A stretch of 64,000 nucleotides of DNA, from positions 668,501-732,500 of the forward strand of contig NZ_QRGO01000001.1 in the NCBI RefSeq assembly GCF_003367195.1, read 5' to 3'. A model generated the notes under the pieces. That model had not been told where the DNA came from, searched no databases, and saw only the letters and a list, made by a program, of their open reading frames with translations. Source of the DNA: Undibacter mobilis (lineage in GTDB: Bacteria > Pseudomonadota > Alphaproteobacteria > Rhizobiales > Xanthobacteraceae). This document shows positions 50,999 to 59,380 of this stretch, in pieces. The position numbers and the translations under genes were made by a program. Positions within the stretch are counted from its first letter, which is position 1, and each line of letters opens with the position of its first letter.

Positions 50999-51493
50999 GT
51001 GCGAATCACCGATTCGGAAGTTAAATTAGTGATTTCAGGTATCGACAAGACTGATCGCCGCCTGCTCACCGAACTGCAACGGGACGGCCGCATCGCCGTG
51101 GTGGCGCTGGCCGAAAAACTAGGCCTATCGCCGACGGCCACCACCGAGCGGCTCCGCCGACTCACCCGCGACGGCTACATCCTCGGCTACTCGGCACGGC
51201 TCAACCCGGAAAAGCTTGACCGCGGCCTGCTGGTCTTCATCGAAGTCAAGCTCGACCGCACCACGCCCGATGTGTTCGACCGGTTCGCCCAAGCGGTCGC
51301 CCGCGCGCCAGAGGTTCTCGAATGCCATATGGTGGCCGGCGGCTTCGACTACCTAGTGAAGACCCGGGTCGCCGACATGAATGCCTACCGCCGTTTCCTC
51401 GCCGAGGTGCTCCTGGCTTTGCCGGGCGTGCGGGAGACACACACCTACGCCGTCATGGAAGAGATCAAGAGCTCGGCCGCCCTACCAATCTGA
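50999..51493 (+). CDS. putR: Lrp/AsnC-family regulator, probable PutR
   Basis: A 164-residue regulator. The N-terminal winged helix is IDKTDRRLLTELQRDGRIAV and LGLSPTATTERLRRLTRDGYI. The C-terminal ligand-binding RAM domain is LLVFIEVKLDR, VLECHMVAGGFDYLVKTRV and LPGVRETHTYAVMEEIK. Divergent placement beside putA matches proline-responsive PutR activators of alphaproteobacteria, so it likely activates putA when proline is present. The start is uncertain: GTG at 50999 or GTG at 51029, the latter having GGAAG 8 bases upstream. The name rests on context. Confidence 0.85.
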   Translation: MRITDSEVKLVISGIDKTDRRLLTELQRDGRIAVVALAEKLGLSPTATTERLRRLTRDGYILGYSARLNPEKLDRGLLVFIEVKLDRTTPDVFDRFAQAVARAPEVLECHMVAGGFDYLVKTRVADMNAYRRFLAEVLLALPGVRETHTYAVMEEIKSSAALPI

Positions 51494-51656
51494 TTTCACA
51501 AGTCGGTACCGGTGCAACTTCGTCGCAGGCGACAAATCGCCCCGAGCATACCTTGCTCTTTGGCACGGCATGTTCTTTGCTAGTCCGTGCTTTAGAAAAA
51601 CTGGCCGGGAACGCATCGCCGGGTGCGCGGGCCGTCACCAAAGAGGATGCCTCTCC

Positions 51657-52718
51657 ATGCGCGCTTTCGCAGCCGGCCGGCCGGCAAACTTCAAGTTGGC
51701 AAAACGATTGGGCGGATTGATGTTCGCCGCCGCGGTAACGGTAACCGCCGGATCGATACCGGCCGCCGCGCAGGAAACGATCATCAAATTCAGCCTGGAC
51801 TTCAAATTCGAAGGGCCGTCGGCGCCCTTCCTGCTGCCGCTCGACAAGGGCTACTACAAGGCCGAAGGCCTCAACGTCACCATCGACAGCGCCTCCGGCT
51901 CGCTGGAGCCGATTACACGCGTCGCGTCCGGCACCTATGACATGGGCTTCGGCGACATCAACTCGCTAATCAAATTCCGTGACGCCAATCCGGGCACGCC
52001 GATCAAGGCCGTGTTCATGGTCTACAACAAGCCGCCCTTCGCTGTCGTCGGCCGTAAGAGCCGCGGCGTCTCCAAGCCGAAGGACCTCGAAGGCAAGAAG
52101 CTCGGCGCCCCGGCGCCGGACGGCGCCTATGCGCAGTGGCCGATCTTTGTCGAGGCCAACGGCATCGACGCCTCCAAGGTCACGATCGAAAACGTCGGCT
52201 TCCCGGTGCGCGAACCGATGCTGGCAGCGGGTCAGGTTGACGCCATCACCGGCTTCTCGTTCTCGTCCTTCATCAACCTCAAGGACCGCGGCGTTGCTGT
52301 CGATGACATCTCAGTGCTGCTGATGGCCGATTACGGCGTAAATCTTTATGGCAACGCCATCATCGTCAATCCGAAGTTTGCTGCCGATCATCCGAAAGCG
52401 GTGCAGGGCTTCATCAAGGCCTTCCTCAAGGGTTTGAACGAAACTATTAAAGACCCGGCGGCCGCGGTCGATTCCGTTCTCAAGCGCAACGACGTCGCCA
52501 AGAAGCCGACCGAACTAGAACGCCTCAACATGGCGCTCAAGGACAACATCGTTACCGCCGAGACCAAGGCCAATGGCTATGGCGGCGTCGATGCGGCGCG
52601 CTTTGCCAAGGCCGTCGACCAGATTGGCCTGACCTACAAGTGGAAGGGCACAAAGCCAACAATGGCCGACATCTTCGACGCCTCGTACCTGCCGCCGGAG
52701 AAGGACCGCAAGTTCTGA
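51657..52718 (+). CDS. ABC transporter substrate-binding protein, NMT1/SsuA-like
   Basis: A 353-residue periplasmic binding protein. A signal peptide follows a basic lead (residues 1-38: FKLAKRLGGLMFAAAVTVTAG, cut near AAAQE). The type 2 fold of the nitrate/sulfonate/thiamine-precursor group is seen in PFLLPLDKGYYKAEGLNVTI, SLEPITRVASGTYDMGFGDI and PMLAAGQVDAITGFSFSSF. The ligand may be a sulfonate, an aromatic acid or a pyrimidine; sequence alone does not decide. It heads a three-gene operon with an ATPase and a permease. The ATG at 51657 has AGAGGA 9 bases upstream. Confidence 0.88.
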   Translation: MRAFAAGRPANFKLAKRLGGLMFAAAVTVTAGSIPAAAQETIIKFSLDFKFEGPSAPFLLPLDKGYYKAEGLNVTIDSASGSLEPITRVASGTYDMGFGDINSLIKFRDANPGTPIKAVFMVYNKPPFAVVGRKSRGVSKPKDLEGKKLGAPAPDGAYAQWPIFVEANGIDASKVTIENVGFPVREPMLAAGQVDAITGFSFSSFINLKDRGVAVDDISVLLMADYGVNLYGNAIIVNPKFAADHPKAVQGFIKAFLKGLNETIKDPAAAVDSVLKRNDVAKKPTELERLNMALKDNIVTAETKANGYGGVDAARFAKAVDQIGLTYKWKGTKPTMADIFDASYLPPEKDRKF

Positions 52719-52731
52719 CGGTATCGCGGCG

Positions 52732-53511
52732 ATGTCCGCTTTCGTCTCGCTCCATAATGTGAACCACGCCTATGGCGCGGGTACGGCGCTCGCCGTCGAG
52801 AATCTCTCGATCGAGGTTGGCGAGGGCGAGTTCGCCGCGGTGGTCGGTCCCTCCGGCTGTGGCAAATCCACACTGATGAAGCTCGCGACCGGTCTCCAGT
52901 TTCCGCAAAGCGGATCGGTGACCGTCGCGGGCGACCGCGTCACCAAGCCGGTGAAAATCGCCGGCATGGCATTCCAGGCGCCGACGCTGTTGCCGTGGCG
53001 CTCGACGCTGGAAAACCTTCTGTTGCCGCTCGAAATCGTCGAACCGCACCGCAGCGAGATGCGACGCCGCAAGGTCGAGTTCGCCGCGCGCGCCAAGAAC
53101 CTGCTGGCATCGGTCGGTCTGCGCGATCAGGGCGACAAGTTTCCGTGGGAGTTGTCCGGCGGCATGCAGCAACGCGCATCGCTGTGCCGGGCGCTGATCC
53201 ACGAGCCGAAACTTCTGATGCTCGACGAGCCCTTCGGCGCACTCGATGCCTTCACCCGCGAAGAACTGTGGTGCGTCATCCGCGACCTGCAGGCCGCACG
53301 CAAGATCACCGTCATTCTGGTGACGCATGACCTGCGCGAAGCGGTGTTCCTCGCCGACCGCGTCTTCGTCATGTCTTCGCGACCGGGCCGTGTCATCGTC
53401 GAGCGCAAGATCGAGCTGCCGCGGCCGCGCGACCTCGAAGTGACCTTCACGCCGGAATTCCAGGACATTGTCCACGAATTACGCGCGCACATCGTCAAGG
53501 CGCGGCAATGA
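52732..53511 (+). CDS. ABC transporter ATP-binding protein, SsuB/TauB-like
   Basis: A 259-residue ATPase that powers import of the ligand of the preceding binding protein. Walker A is VGPSGCGKST (about 42-51), the Q-loop is MAFQAPTLLPWRS, the signature is LSGGMQQRASL, Walker B is LLMLDEPFGALD, and the H-loop is ILVTHDLREA. It is 13 bases after the binding-protein stop and overlaps the permease gene by four bases (ATGA). Length and motifs match the nitrate/sulfonate/bicarbonate subfamily. Confidence 0.93.
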   Translation: MSAFVSLHNVNHAYGAGTALAVENLSIEVGEGEFAAVVGPSGCGKSTLMKLATGLQFPQSGSVTVAGDRVTKPVKIAGMAFQAPTLLPWRSTLENLLLPLEIVEPHRSEMRRRKVEFAARAKNLLASVGLRDQGDKFPWELSGGMQQRASLCRALIHEPKLLMLDEPFGALDAFTREELWCVIRDLQAARKITVILVTHDLREAVFLADRVFVMSSRPGRVIVERKIELPRPRDLEVTFTPEFQDIVHELRAHIVKARQ

Positions 53512-54287
53512 CGATGACCCGCACCAATATCCTCATAAAGGCCTCGCCCTGGCTGTTCACCATCGCGTTGTTCGTCGTCTGGGAAGCGGCGGTGCGGATC
53601 TTCAAGATCCCGACATTCTTCCTGCCGCCGCCGAGCCTGATCGCGATGGCCTTCGTCGAATTTTCCGGGCCGATCGCGCGCAATTCATGGATCACGCTGC
53701 AGACGACCATGATCGGATTCGGTCTCGCCGTCGGCTTCGGCTTATTGCTCGGCTTGCTGGTCGGCTGGTCGCGCGCGATCTATGCCGGCCTTTATCCGCT
53801 AATGATCGGTTTCAACGCCATCCCGAAGGTGGCGCTGGTGCCGATCCTGGTGTTGTGGTTCGGCATCGGCTTCGTACCGGCGGTTCTGACCGCGTTCCTG
53901 ATCTCGTTCTTCCCGATCGTGGTCAACGTCGCCACCGGCCTTGCCACCATCGAGCCTGAACTTGAGGACGTCTTAAAGGCGCTGGGCGCCTCCAAGCTCG
54001 ACATCATGCGCAAAGTGGGCATTCCGCGCACGCTGCCGTATTTCTTTGGCTCGCTGAAGGTAGCGATCACGCTCGCTTTCGTCGGCTCGGTGATTTCGGA
54101 AAGCGTGGCGTCGAACTACGGCATCGGCAACCTGATGCTGCAGGCGCAAGCACAATTCCAGGTGCCGCTGATCTTCGCCGGCCTTGTGGTGCTGGCGATC
54201 GAAGGCATTGCCATGTACGCGGTCATGGCGCTCCTGGAGAAACGCATGACCGGCTGGGCGCAGCGCTCGGGCTTCGGGCAGAACTGA
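53508..54287 (+). CDS. ABC transporter permease, SsuC/TauC-like
   Basis: A 259-residue permease with six membrane segments, the first being WLFTIALFVVWEAAVRIF. The EAA loop that contacts the ATPase is visible as ELEDVLKALGASKLDIMRKVGIP. The family blocks LPPPSLIAMAF and PLMIGFNAIPKVALVPILVLWFG place it with sulfonate/taurine-type permeases. It closes the operon that begins at 51657. It converges with a LysR regulator gene only 6 bases away. Confidence 0.92.
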   Translation: MTMTRTNILIKASPWLFTIALFVVWEAAVRIFKIPTFFLPPPSLIAMAFVEFSGPIARNSWITLQTTMIGFGLAVGFGLLLGLLVGWSRAIYAGLYPLMIGFNAIPKVALVPILVLWFGIGFVPAVLTAFLISFFPIVVNVATGLATIEPELEDVLKALGASKLDIMRKVGIPRTLPYFFGSLKVAITLAFVGSVISESVASNYGIGNLMLQAQAQFQVPLIFAGLVVLAIEGIAMYAVMALLEKRMTGWAQRSGFGQN

Positions 54288-54293
54288 GCGGTC

Positions 54294-55205
54294 TCAGGCC
54301 GCCGTATCCTTATTCGCAAACAAGCCGGCAACACCCCCAGGCATGGCCGGCATACGTCTGCCCATCCTGGCGGCAATGTCGTCGGCCAACTGCTCATAAA
54401 TTTCGCGCGCACCGCCCTCGCGGACGAAGATACCGCCATACGCATGACTTAACGCCGGCAGCGGCAGATCATCGCCGATGATCATGCCGTCATCGATGGC
54501 GCGGCGGCGGGTAATGGGCATCACGCCGAGTCCAGCGGCCACGGCGCCGGACAGGCTGGCCATAACCGGTCCAACGAAGACCTCTTCCCACCCCAGTCCC
54601 GCCGCCCGCAACGCGCTGGCCGCAGCGCGGTGATAGACGCTGGGCTCTCCGCTCGAGATAAGCGGCACCGGATCGCCCGGATCCAGACGAATGTTAGGAC
54701 CGCGCACCCAGACCAGCGGCGCGGCCCAGACTTCGTGGGCATCACGCGGCTCGCCAGTCGATAAACCGACGAACAGATCGATCTCGCCGTCGCGCAACTG
54801 CCGCATCAGCGGTTCAGTGAAACCGGCGCTTATATGGAAACGCACCGCCGGAAAACGGGCCCGAAACGTCGCCAGAATGTCGGGCAGCAGCATCAAGGTG
54901 TAATCGCTCGATGTGCCGATTCGGATGACGAGTTCCGGCCGTCGGCCACCGCCGAGATGTACGATCTGGTCGTTGATGGACAACAAGCGCCGCGCATAGC
55001 TGACGACTATCTCACCGTGCGATGTCAGGCTGACGCCCTGCACCGTACGATCGAAAATATCGTCGCCCAACAGCGATTGCAGGCGCTTGATTTGCGCGCT
55101 GACGGCCGGCTGGGTCACCCCCAGCGAATTGGCGGCCTTCGTAAAACTTCGATTATCGACCACTGCCACGAACGTACGCAGCAAATCGGTCGGAATGTTC
55201 GTCAT
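54294..55205 (-). CDS. LysR-family transcriptional regulator
   Basis: A 303-residue LysR regulator. The N-terminal winged helix is LLRTFVAVVDNRSFTKAANS and LGVTQPAVSAQIKRLQSLLG (7-46), followed by a linker helix and the two-lobed effector domain (ELVIRIGTSSDYTLMLLPDI and RDGEIDLFVGLSTGEP). It converges on the ABC operon and lies downstream of a thiolase gene on the same strand, so its target could be either. No divergent gene is present to make the target obvious. Upstream of its start are direct and inverted repeats that may be operators. Confidence 0.9.
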   Translation of the reverse strand: MTNIPTDLLRTFVAVVDNRSFTKAANSLGVTQPAVSAQIKRLQSLLGDDIFDRTVQGVSLTSHGEIVVSYARRLLSINDQIVHLGGGRRPELVIRIGTSSDYTLMLLPDILATFRARFPAVRFHISAGFTEPLMRQLRDGEIDLFVGLSTGEPRDAHEVWAAPLVWVRGPNIRLDPGDPVPLISSGEPSVYHRAAASALRAAGLGWEEVFVGPVMASLSGAVAAGLGVMPITRRRAIDDGMIIGDDLPLPALSHAYGGIFVREGGAREIYEQLADDIAARMGRRMPAMPGGVAGLFANKDTAA

Positions 55206-55440
55206 GGTGCCGCCCCCCTAGTGACCGCTCACCTAATCGAACCACCCTGGTCCGGTAAAAAATGTAACACGCCCGGTAGACGGTTCAATTTCTCCCTCAT
55301 AACGGGTTGTACAGATTTATACGGTTGCACGGCAAAGGAACCATACCCGGTAGATATGCACCGTGCTGTCCAAAATTGAACACTGCCCGCATTATATTTC
55401 GAGGAGCCAAAGGTATCCCGTTCACATACCGGATCGGCCG

Positions 55441-56607
55441 CTATTTGATCCGCTCAAGAATACTGACGTAATTGGCAACGGCGGCGCCGCCCATATTGAA
55501 AATGCCACCAATAACGGCGTTCTTCACCTGAATGTCGCGGGCGGTTCCGGTCAGTTGCATGGCAGTAAGCGCATGCATCGATACCCCGGTAGCGCCGATC
55601 GGGTGCCCCTTAGCCTTCAAGCCACCGGACGGATTGACCGGCAACTTGCCGTCCTTCTGTGTCCAGCCTTCCTTGATAGCGCGGGCGCCTTCGCCCTCCG
55701 GCGTCAGGCCCATCGCCTCGTATTCGATGAGCTCCGCGATGGTGAAACAGTCGTGTGTCTCGACAAAGGACAGATCGTCGAGCGCGAGACCTGAATTTGC
55801 CAAAGCACGCTGCCAGCCGAGAGCGCAGCCCTCGAACCTGAGGATGTCGCGCTTGGCCATCGGCAGGAAGTCTTGCACATGTTCCGCAGCGCGGAAAGCT
55901 ACCGCCTTGCCGAGCTTCAGCGCAGTCTCAACATCGGCGAGCACTACCGCCGCAGCGCCATCCGACACCAGCGAGCAATCGGTACGCTTCAGCGGACCGG
56001 CGACATACGGGTTCTTCTCGCTTTCATTGCGGCAGAAGTCGTAGCCGAGATCCTTGCGCATCTGCGCAAAGGGATTGCCGACGCCGTTCTTGTGGTTCTT
56101 GGCCGCGATCAGAGCGAGCGCGTCGGACTGGTCGCCGTATTTCTGGAAGTAAAGCCCGGCGATCTTGCCAAACACACCGGCAAAGCCGCCTTCGATCTCG
56201 GCCTCGTCGCGAACATAGGACGCCTTCAACAGGTTTTTGCCGATCTCGGCCGGCGGCGTGGTCGTCATCTGCTCGACGCCGACCGCGAGCACAATGCGTG
56301 CTGCCTTAGCCTCGATTGCTTTGATACCTTGGTGGACGGCCGCCGATCCGGTAGCACAGGCATTCTCAACCCTGAGGGCGCGCTTGAAGCGCAGATCGGG
56401 CGAAGCCTGCAGCACCAGCGAGGCGGTAAAATCCTGGGCCGAGAAGCCGGCGTTGAAATGACCGAGCACGATCTCGTCGACATCACGCGGCTCGATACCG
56501 GCATCGGCCAAAGCCTCGGTCGCCACCTTGACGATCAGGCTTTCGACAGTCTCACCCGACAGTTTGCCAAAGGGACTATGGGCCCAACCCACGATCGCCG
56601 CAGTCAT
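55441..56607 (-). CDS. Thiolase family protein (SCP-x/acetyl-CoA acetyltransferase-like)
   Basis: A 388-residue thiolase-fold protein of the lipid-transfer (SCP-x) branch. The nucleophilic cysteine is in VENACATGSAAVHQGIKAIE. The HDC-type block is SFVETHDCFTIAELIEYEAM, and the GHP block is GGLKAKGHPIGATG. The second C-terminal cysteine of degradative thiolases is not evident, which is typical of this branch. It would cleave branched or unusual 3-ketoacyl-CoA. The ATG at 56607 has GGGAGG 5 bases upstream; the frame stays open to 56661. It is divergent from the carboxypeptidase gene, with 243 bases between. Confidence 0.87.
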   Translation of the reverse strand: MTAAIVGWAHSPFGKLSGETVESLIVKVATEALADAGIEPRDVDEIVLGHFNAGFSAQDFTASLVLQASPDLRFKRALRVENACATGSAAVHQGIKAIEAKAARIVLAVGVEQMTTTPPAEIGKNLLKASYVRDEAEIEGGFAGVFGKIAGLYFQKYGDQSDALALIAAKNHKNGVGNPFAQMRKDLGYDFCRNESEKNPYVAGPLKRTDCSLVSDGAAAVVLADVETALKLGKAVAFRAAEHVQDFLPMAKRDILRFEGCALGWQRALANSGLALDDLSFVETHDCFTIAELIEYEAMGLTPEGEGARAIKEGWTQKDGKLPVNPSGGLKAKGHPIGATGVSMHALTAMQLTGTARDIQVKNAVIGGIFNMGGAAVANYVSILERIK

Positions 56608-56850
56608 TGCTACCTCCCGGAATTCATTGGTCGACTTGGCCGGCCGAAGCGGGCGGCCCAAATGGGGCCGCTGCCGAATTTTGGTCGCATTAACCGGCGA
56701 TGGAAAGCCGTTTCGTGATTGACCATAAGTTCAATTCCGCCCCGGGCCGGCTTTGCCTCGCATCGTCGGCTTAGATAGCCTAAAAGCACCGTTCGCGGAA
56801 CTTGCGATTCCCTCCGGGTTCCATTCTCGGCCACCGATCGGATTGCGACC

Positions 56851-58089
56851 TTGCCGTTTTCTAGCCTTCGACCCCGACTTATTCTCCTGACCATCGCCGC
56901 GGGCATGCTCGCCACGATGGCGCCCGGCCGCGCGCAGGCCGAAGCTCTTCTTCTGATCGAGGCCTCCACCGGCAAGGTGTTGCACGCCGAGAACGCCACC
57001 TATCCGTGGTATCCGGCGTCGGTCACCAAGCTGATGACACTTTACACCACGCTGAAGGCGATCAAGGACCGGAAGGTCGGCTACGACACGTTGCTCACCG
57101 TTTCGAAAAATGCAGTGGCGCAGCAGCCAACCAAGATGGGCTTCAAACTTGGCACCACAGTCACCGTCGATAACGCCCTCAAGATGCTGATGGTGAAATC
57201 GGCCAACGACGTCGCCGTCACCATTGCCGAAGGCGTCGGCGGCTCGCTCGAAGGCTTCGCCGACCTGATGAACGCTAATGCGCGCCGTCTTGGCATGACG
57301 CAGTCCCACTTCATCAACCCGAACGGACTGCCTGCCGAGAATCATGTGTCATCGGCACGCGACCTCGCCATTCTCGCCCGTGCTCTGATCAACGAATTCC
57401 CGCAGGACGACGCCTATCTGCATGTCCACGCGATCCGCTACGGCAACCGCGTCATGCGCAACTACAACAACCTGCTCGACCGCTATCCGGGCGCCGACGG
57501 CATGAAGACCGGCTTCATCTGCGCATCCGGCTACAATCTGGTGGCGTCGGCGACGCGCAATGGCCGCCGCCTGATCGCTGTCGTGCTCGGCTCCTATTCG
57601 GGCGCGACGCGCGCGCAAAAGGCGGCACAGTTGCTCGAGCGTGGTTTCGACGGCAACGGCCTGAGCTGGCTGACGCCGCAGCTCGGCACCGTCGACAAGC
57701 TGGCGCCGATCGACGCCGCTCCGCCCAACCTGCGCGAAGAAATGTGCGGCGGCCATCGCCGCAAGCCACCGTCTGAAGACAACCAGGAAGAAGAAGTCGA
57801 AAACGTTGATGCCTCGGCCACGCCCGGGGGCGGGCCGGCCTTCATGCTGTCGAACCTGAAACCAGCCGCCGGCAAATATGTGCTCGGCCCGCCGGTGGAA
57901 ACCGTACCGCCGGTCGTCGTCTTTACAGGCCCAGCCAGTCACCCCGATCCGGTCATCGCCACCGCCGCCCCCGGTAAAAAGAAAAAGAAAGTCGCCGCCA
58001 AGCCCAATGGCGAGGGCGCCTCGGGCGACAAGCCGAAAAGCTCGGCCAAGAAGCAGGCCAAGCCCAAAGTCACATCGGCCGCGCAATGA
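56851..58089 (+). CDS. D-alanyl-D-alanine carboxypeptidase (penicillin-binding, DacA/DacF-like) with Lys-rich tail
   Basis: A 412-residue periplasmic peptidase that removes the terminal D-Ala of peptidoglycan stems. A signal peptide covers about 1-30. All three active motifs are present: SVTK (Ser57-Lys60), SAN (117-119) and KTG (219-221). After the catalytic domain (to about 280) comes a long low-complexity tail: an acidic part (PSEDNQEEEVENVD), a Pro-rich part, and a Lys/Ala-rich end (PGKKKKKVAAKPNG..). The usual amphipathic membrane anchor is not evident. The start is TTG. The stop overlaps the next gene by four bases (ATGA). Confidence 0.88.
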   Translation: MPFSSLRPRLILLTIAAGMLATMAPGRAQAEALLLIEASTGKVLHAENATYPWYPASVTKLMTLYTTLKAIKDRKVGYDTLLTVSKNAVAQQPTKMGFKLGTTVTVDNALKMLMVKSANDVAVTIAEGVGGSLEGFADLMNANARRLGMTQSHFINPNGLPAENHVSSARDLAILARALINEFPQDDAYLHVHAIRYGNRVMRNYNNLLDRYPGADGMKTGFICASGYNLVASATRNGRRLIAVVLGSYSGATRAQKAAQLLERGFDGNGLSWLTPQLGTVDKLAPIDAAPPNLREEMCGGHRRKPPSEDNQEEEVENVDASATPGGGPAFMLSNLKPAAGKYVLGPPVETVPPVVVFTGPASHPDPVIATAAPGKKKKKVAAKPNGEGASGDKPKSSAKKQAKPKVTSAAQ

Positions 58090-59270
58090 CAAACACCAAC
58101 CCTGCCCCGGGCGCTGCACCGCCGACGACGCGGCGCACGCCGCCCGAGCCGATCCCGTTGTCGCTGCTGACGGGTTTTCTCGGCGCCGGCAAGACGACGT
58201 TGCTGAACCGCCTCCTGAAAGACCCGGCGCTCGCGGGCACCGCCGTGATTATCAACGAATTCGGTGAGGTTGGCCTCGACCATCTGCTGGTCGATTACAT
58301 CGACGACAATACGGTGCTTCTGCAGTCGGGCTGCCTGTGCTGCACCATGCGTGGAGATCTCGTCGACGCGCTGGAGAAGCTGCTGCGCGATCTCGACAAT
58401 GGCCGCGCCAAGTTCTCGCGTGTCCTGCTCGAGACCACCGGCCTCGCCGATCCGGCGCCGGTGCTGCATACCGCGATGGTGCATCCCTATCTCGTCAAGC
58501 GATTTCGACTCGACGGCGTCATCACCGTGGTCGATGCGGTCCACGGCGAGAAAACGCTCAACGAACATGCCGAAGCCGTGAAGCAGGCCGCTGTCGCCGA
58601 CCGCATTGTGCTGTCGAAGACCGACATTGCAAGGCCGATGGAAACCCGGGCTCTGATCGACCGCCTCAAGGCACTCAACCCGGCGGCCGCCATTCTCGAC
58701 GCCGCCCATGGCGAGGCCACCCCTGACCGGCTCCTCAATTGCGGCCTCTATGACCCGTCCCGCAAAATTCCCGACGTCGGCAAATGGCTGGCGGCCGAAG
58801 CCTATGAGCCGGGTCACGATCATGACCATGACCACAGTCACAATCACCGTGGCCATCATGATCACCACAACCCCCACCATCACGACATCAACCGACACGA
58901 CGAACACATAAGTTCCTTCGCGCTGCGCACAGACAAACCGATCCCGGCGGGCACGCTCGACATGTTCTTTGAGCTTCTGCTTGCGACCTATGGCGAGAAG
59001 GTGTTGCGTCTGAAAGGCATCGTGAACGTCATTGAGCACCCCGAGGCCCCGCTGGTCGTCCATGGCGTGCAGCATGTGCTGCATCCGCCGGCGCGGCTGC
59101 CGCGCTGGCCGGATGACGACCATACGACACGGCTGGTCTTTATCACCCGCGATTTGCCGCAACGCACAGTAAGCGACCTGTTCGACGCCTTTGTCGGCGT
59201 GACCAAAGCGGATCAGCCCGACCGCACCGCCCTGACCGACAACCCGCTGGTGCCATTCGGCGGACGCTGA
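58086..59270 (+). CDS. COG0523-family GTPase, probable metal chaperone (CobW/ZNG type)
   Basis: A 394-residue G3E GTPase. The P-loop is LTGFLGAGKTT (28-38). The metal-binding CxCC is in SGCLCCTM (83-86). Switch and base motifs are LETTGLADPAP and VLSKTDIA. A histidine cluster of about 30 residues (HDHDHDHSHNH and HHDHHNPHHH, near 240-270) precedes the CobW C-terminal domain. Family members load zinc or cobalt into client enzymes. It is not in a cobalamin cluster, so a zinc role is more likely. It is translationally coupled to the D,D-carboxypeptidase. Confidence 0.88.
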   Translation: MTNTNPAPGAAPPTTRRTPPEPIPLSLLTGFLGAGKTTLLNRLLKDPALAGTAVIINEFGEVGLDHLLVDYIDDNTVLLQSGCLCCTMRGDLVDALEKLLRDLDNGRAKFSRVLLETTGLADPAPVLHTAMVHPYLVKRFRLDGVITVVDAVHGEKTLNEHAEAVKQAAVADRIVLSKTDIARPMETRALIDRLKALNPAAAILDAAHGEATPDRLLNCGLYDPSRKIPDVGKWLAAEAYEPGHDHDHDHSHNHRGHHDHHNPHHHDINRHDEHISSFALRTDKPIPAGTLDMFFELLLATYGEKVLRLKGIVNVIEHPEAPLVVHGVQHVLHPPARLPRWPDDDHTTRLVFITRDLPQRTVSDLFDAFVGVTKADQPDRTALTDNPLVPFGGR

Positions 59271-59380
59271 CGGCGCCGCCGCGACATGTGCGCTATTGCG
59301 CCCCCTTGCGCGCCAACTCGACTCGATTGATGCTGCCGACAGCCGCCCGCTCCCATTGGCGGCAGCCGAGGGGACCCGTC

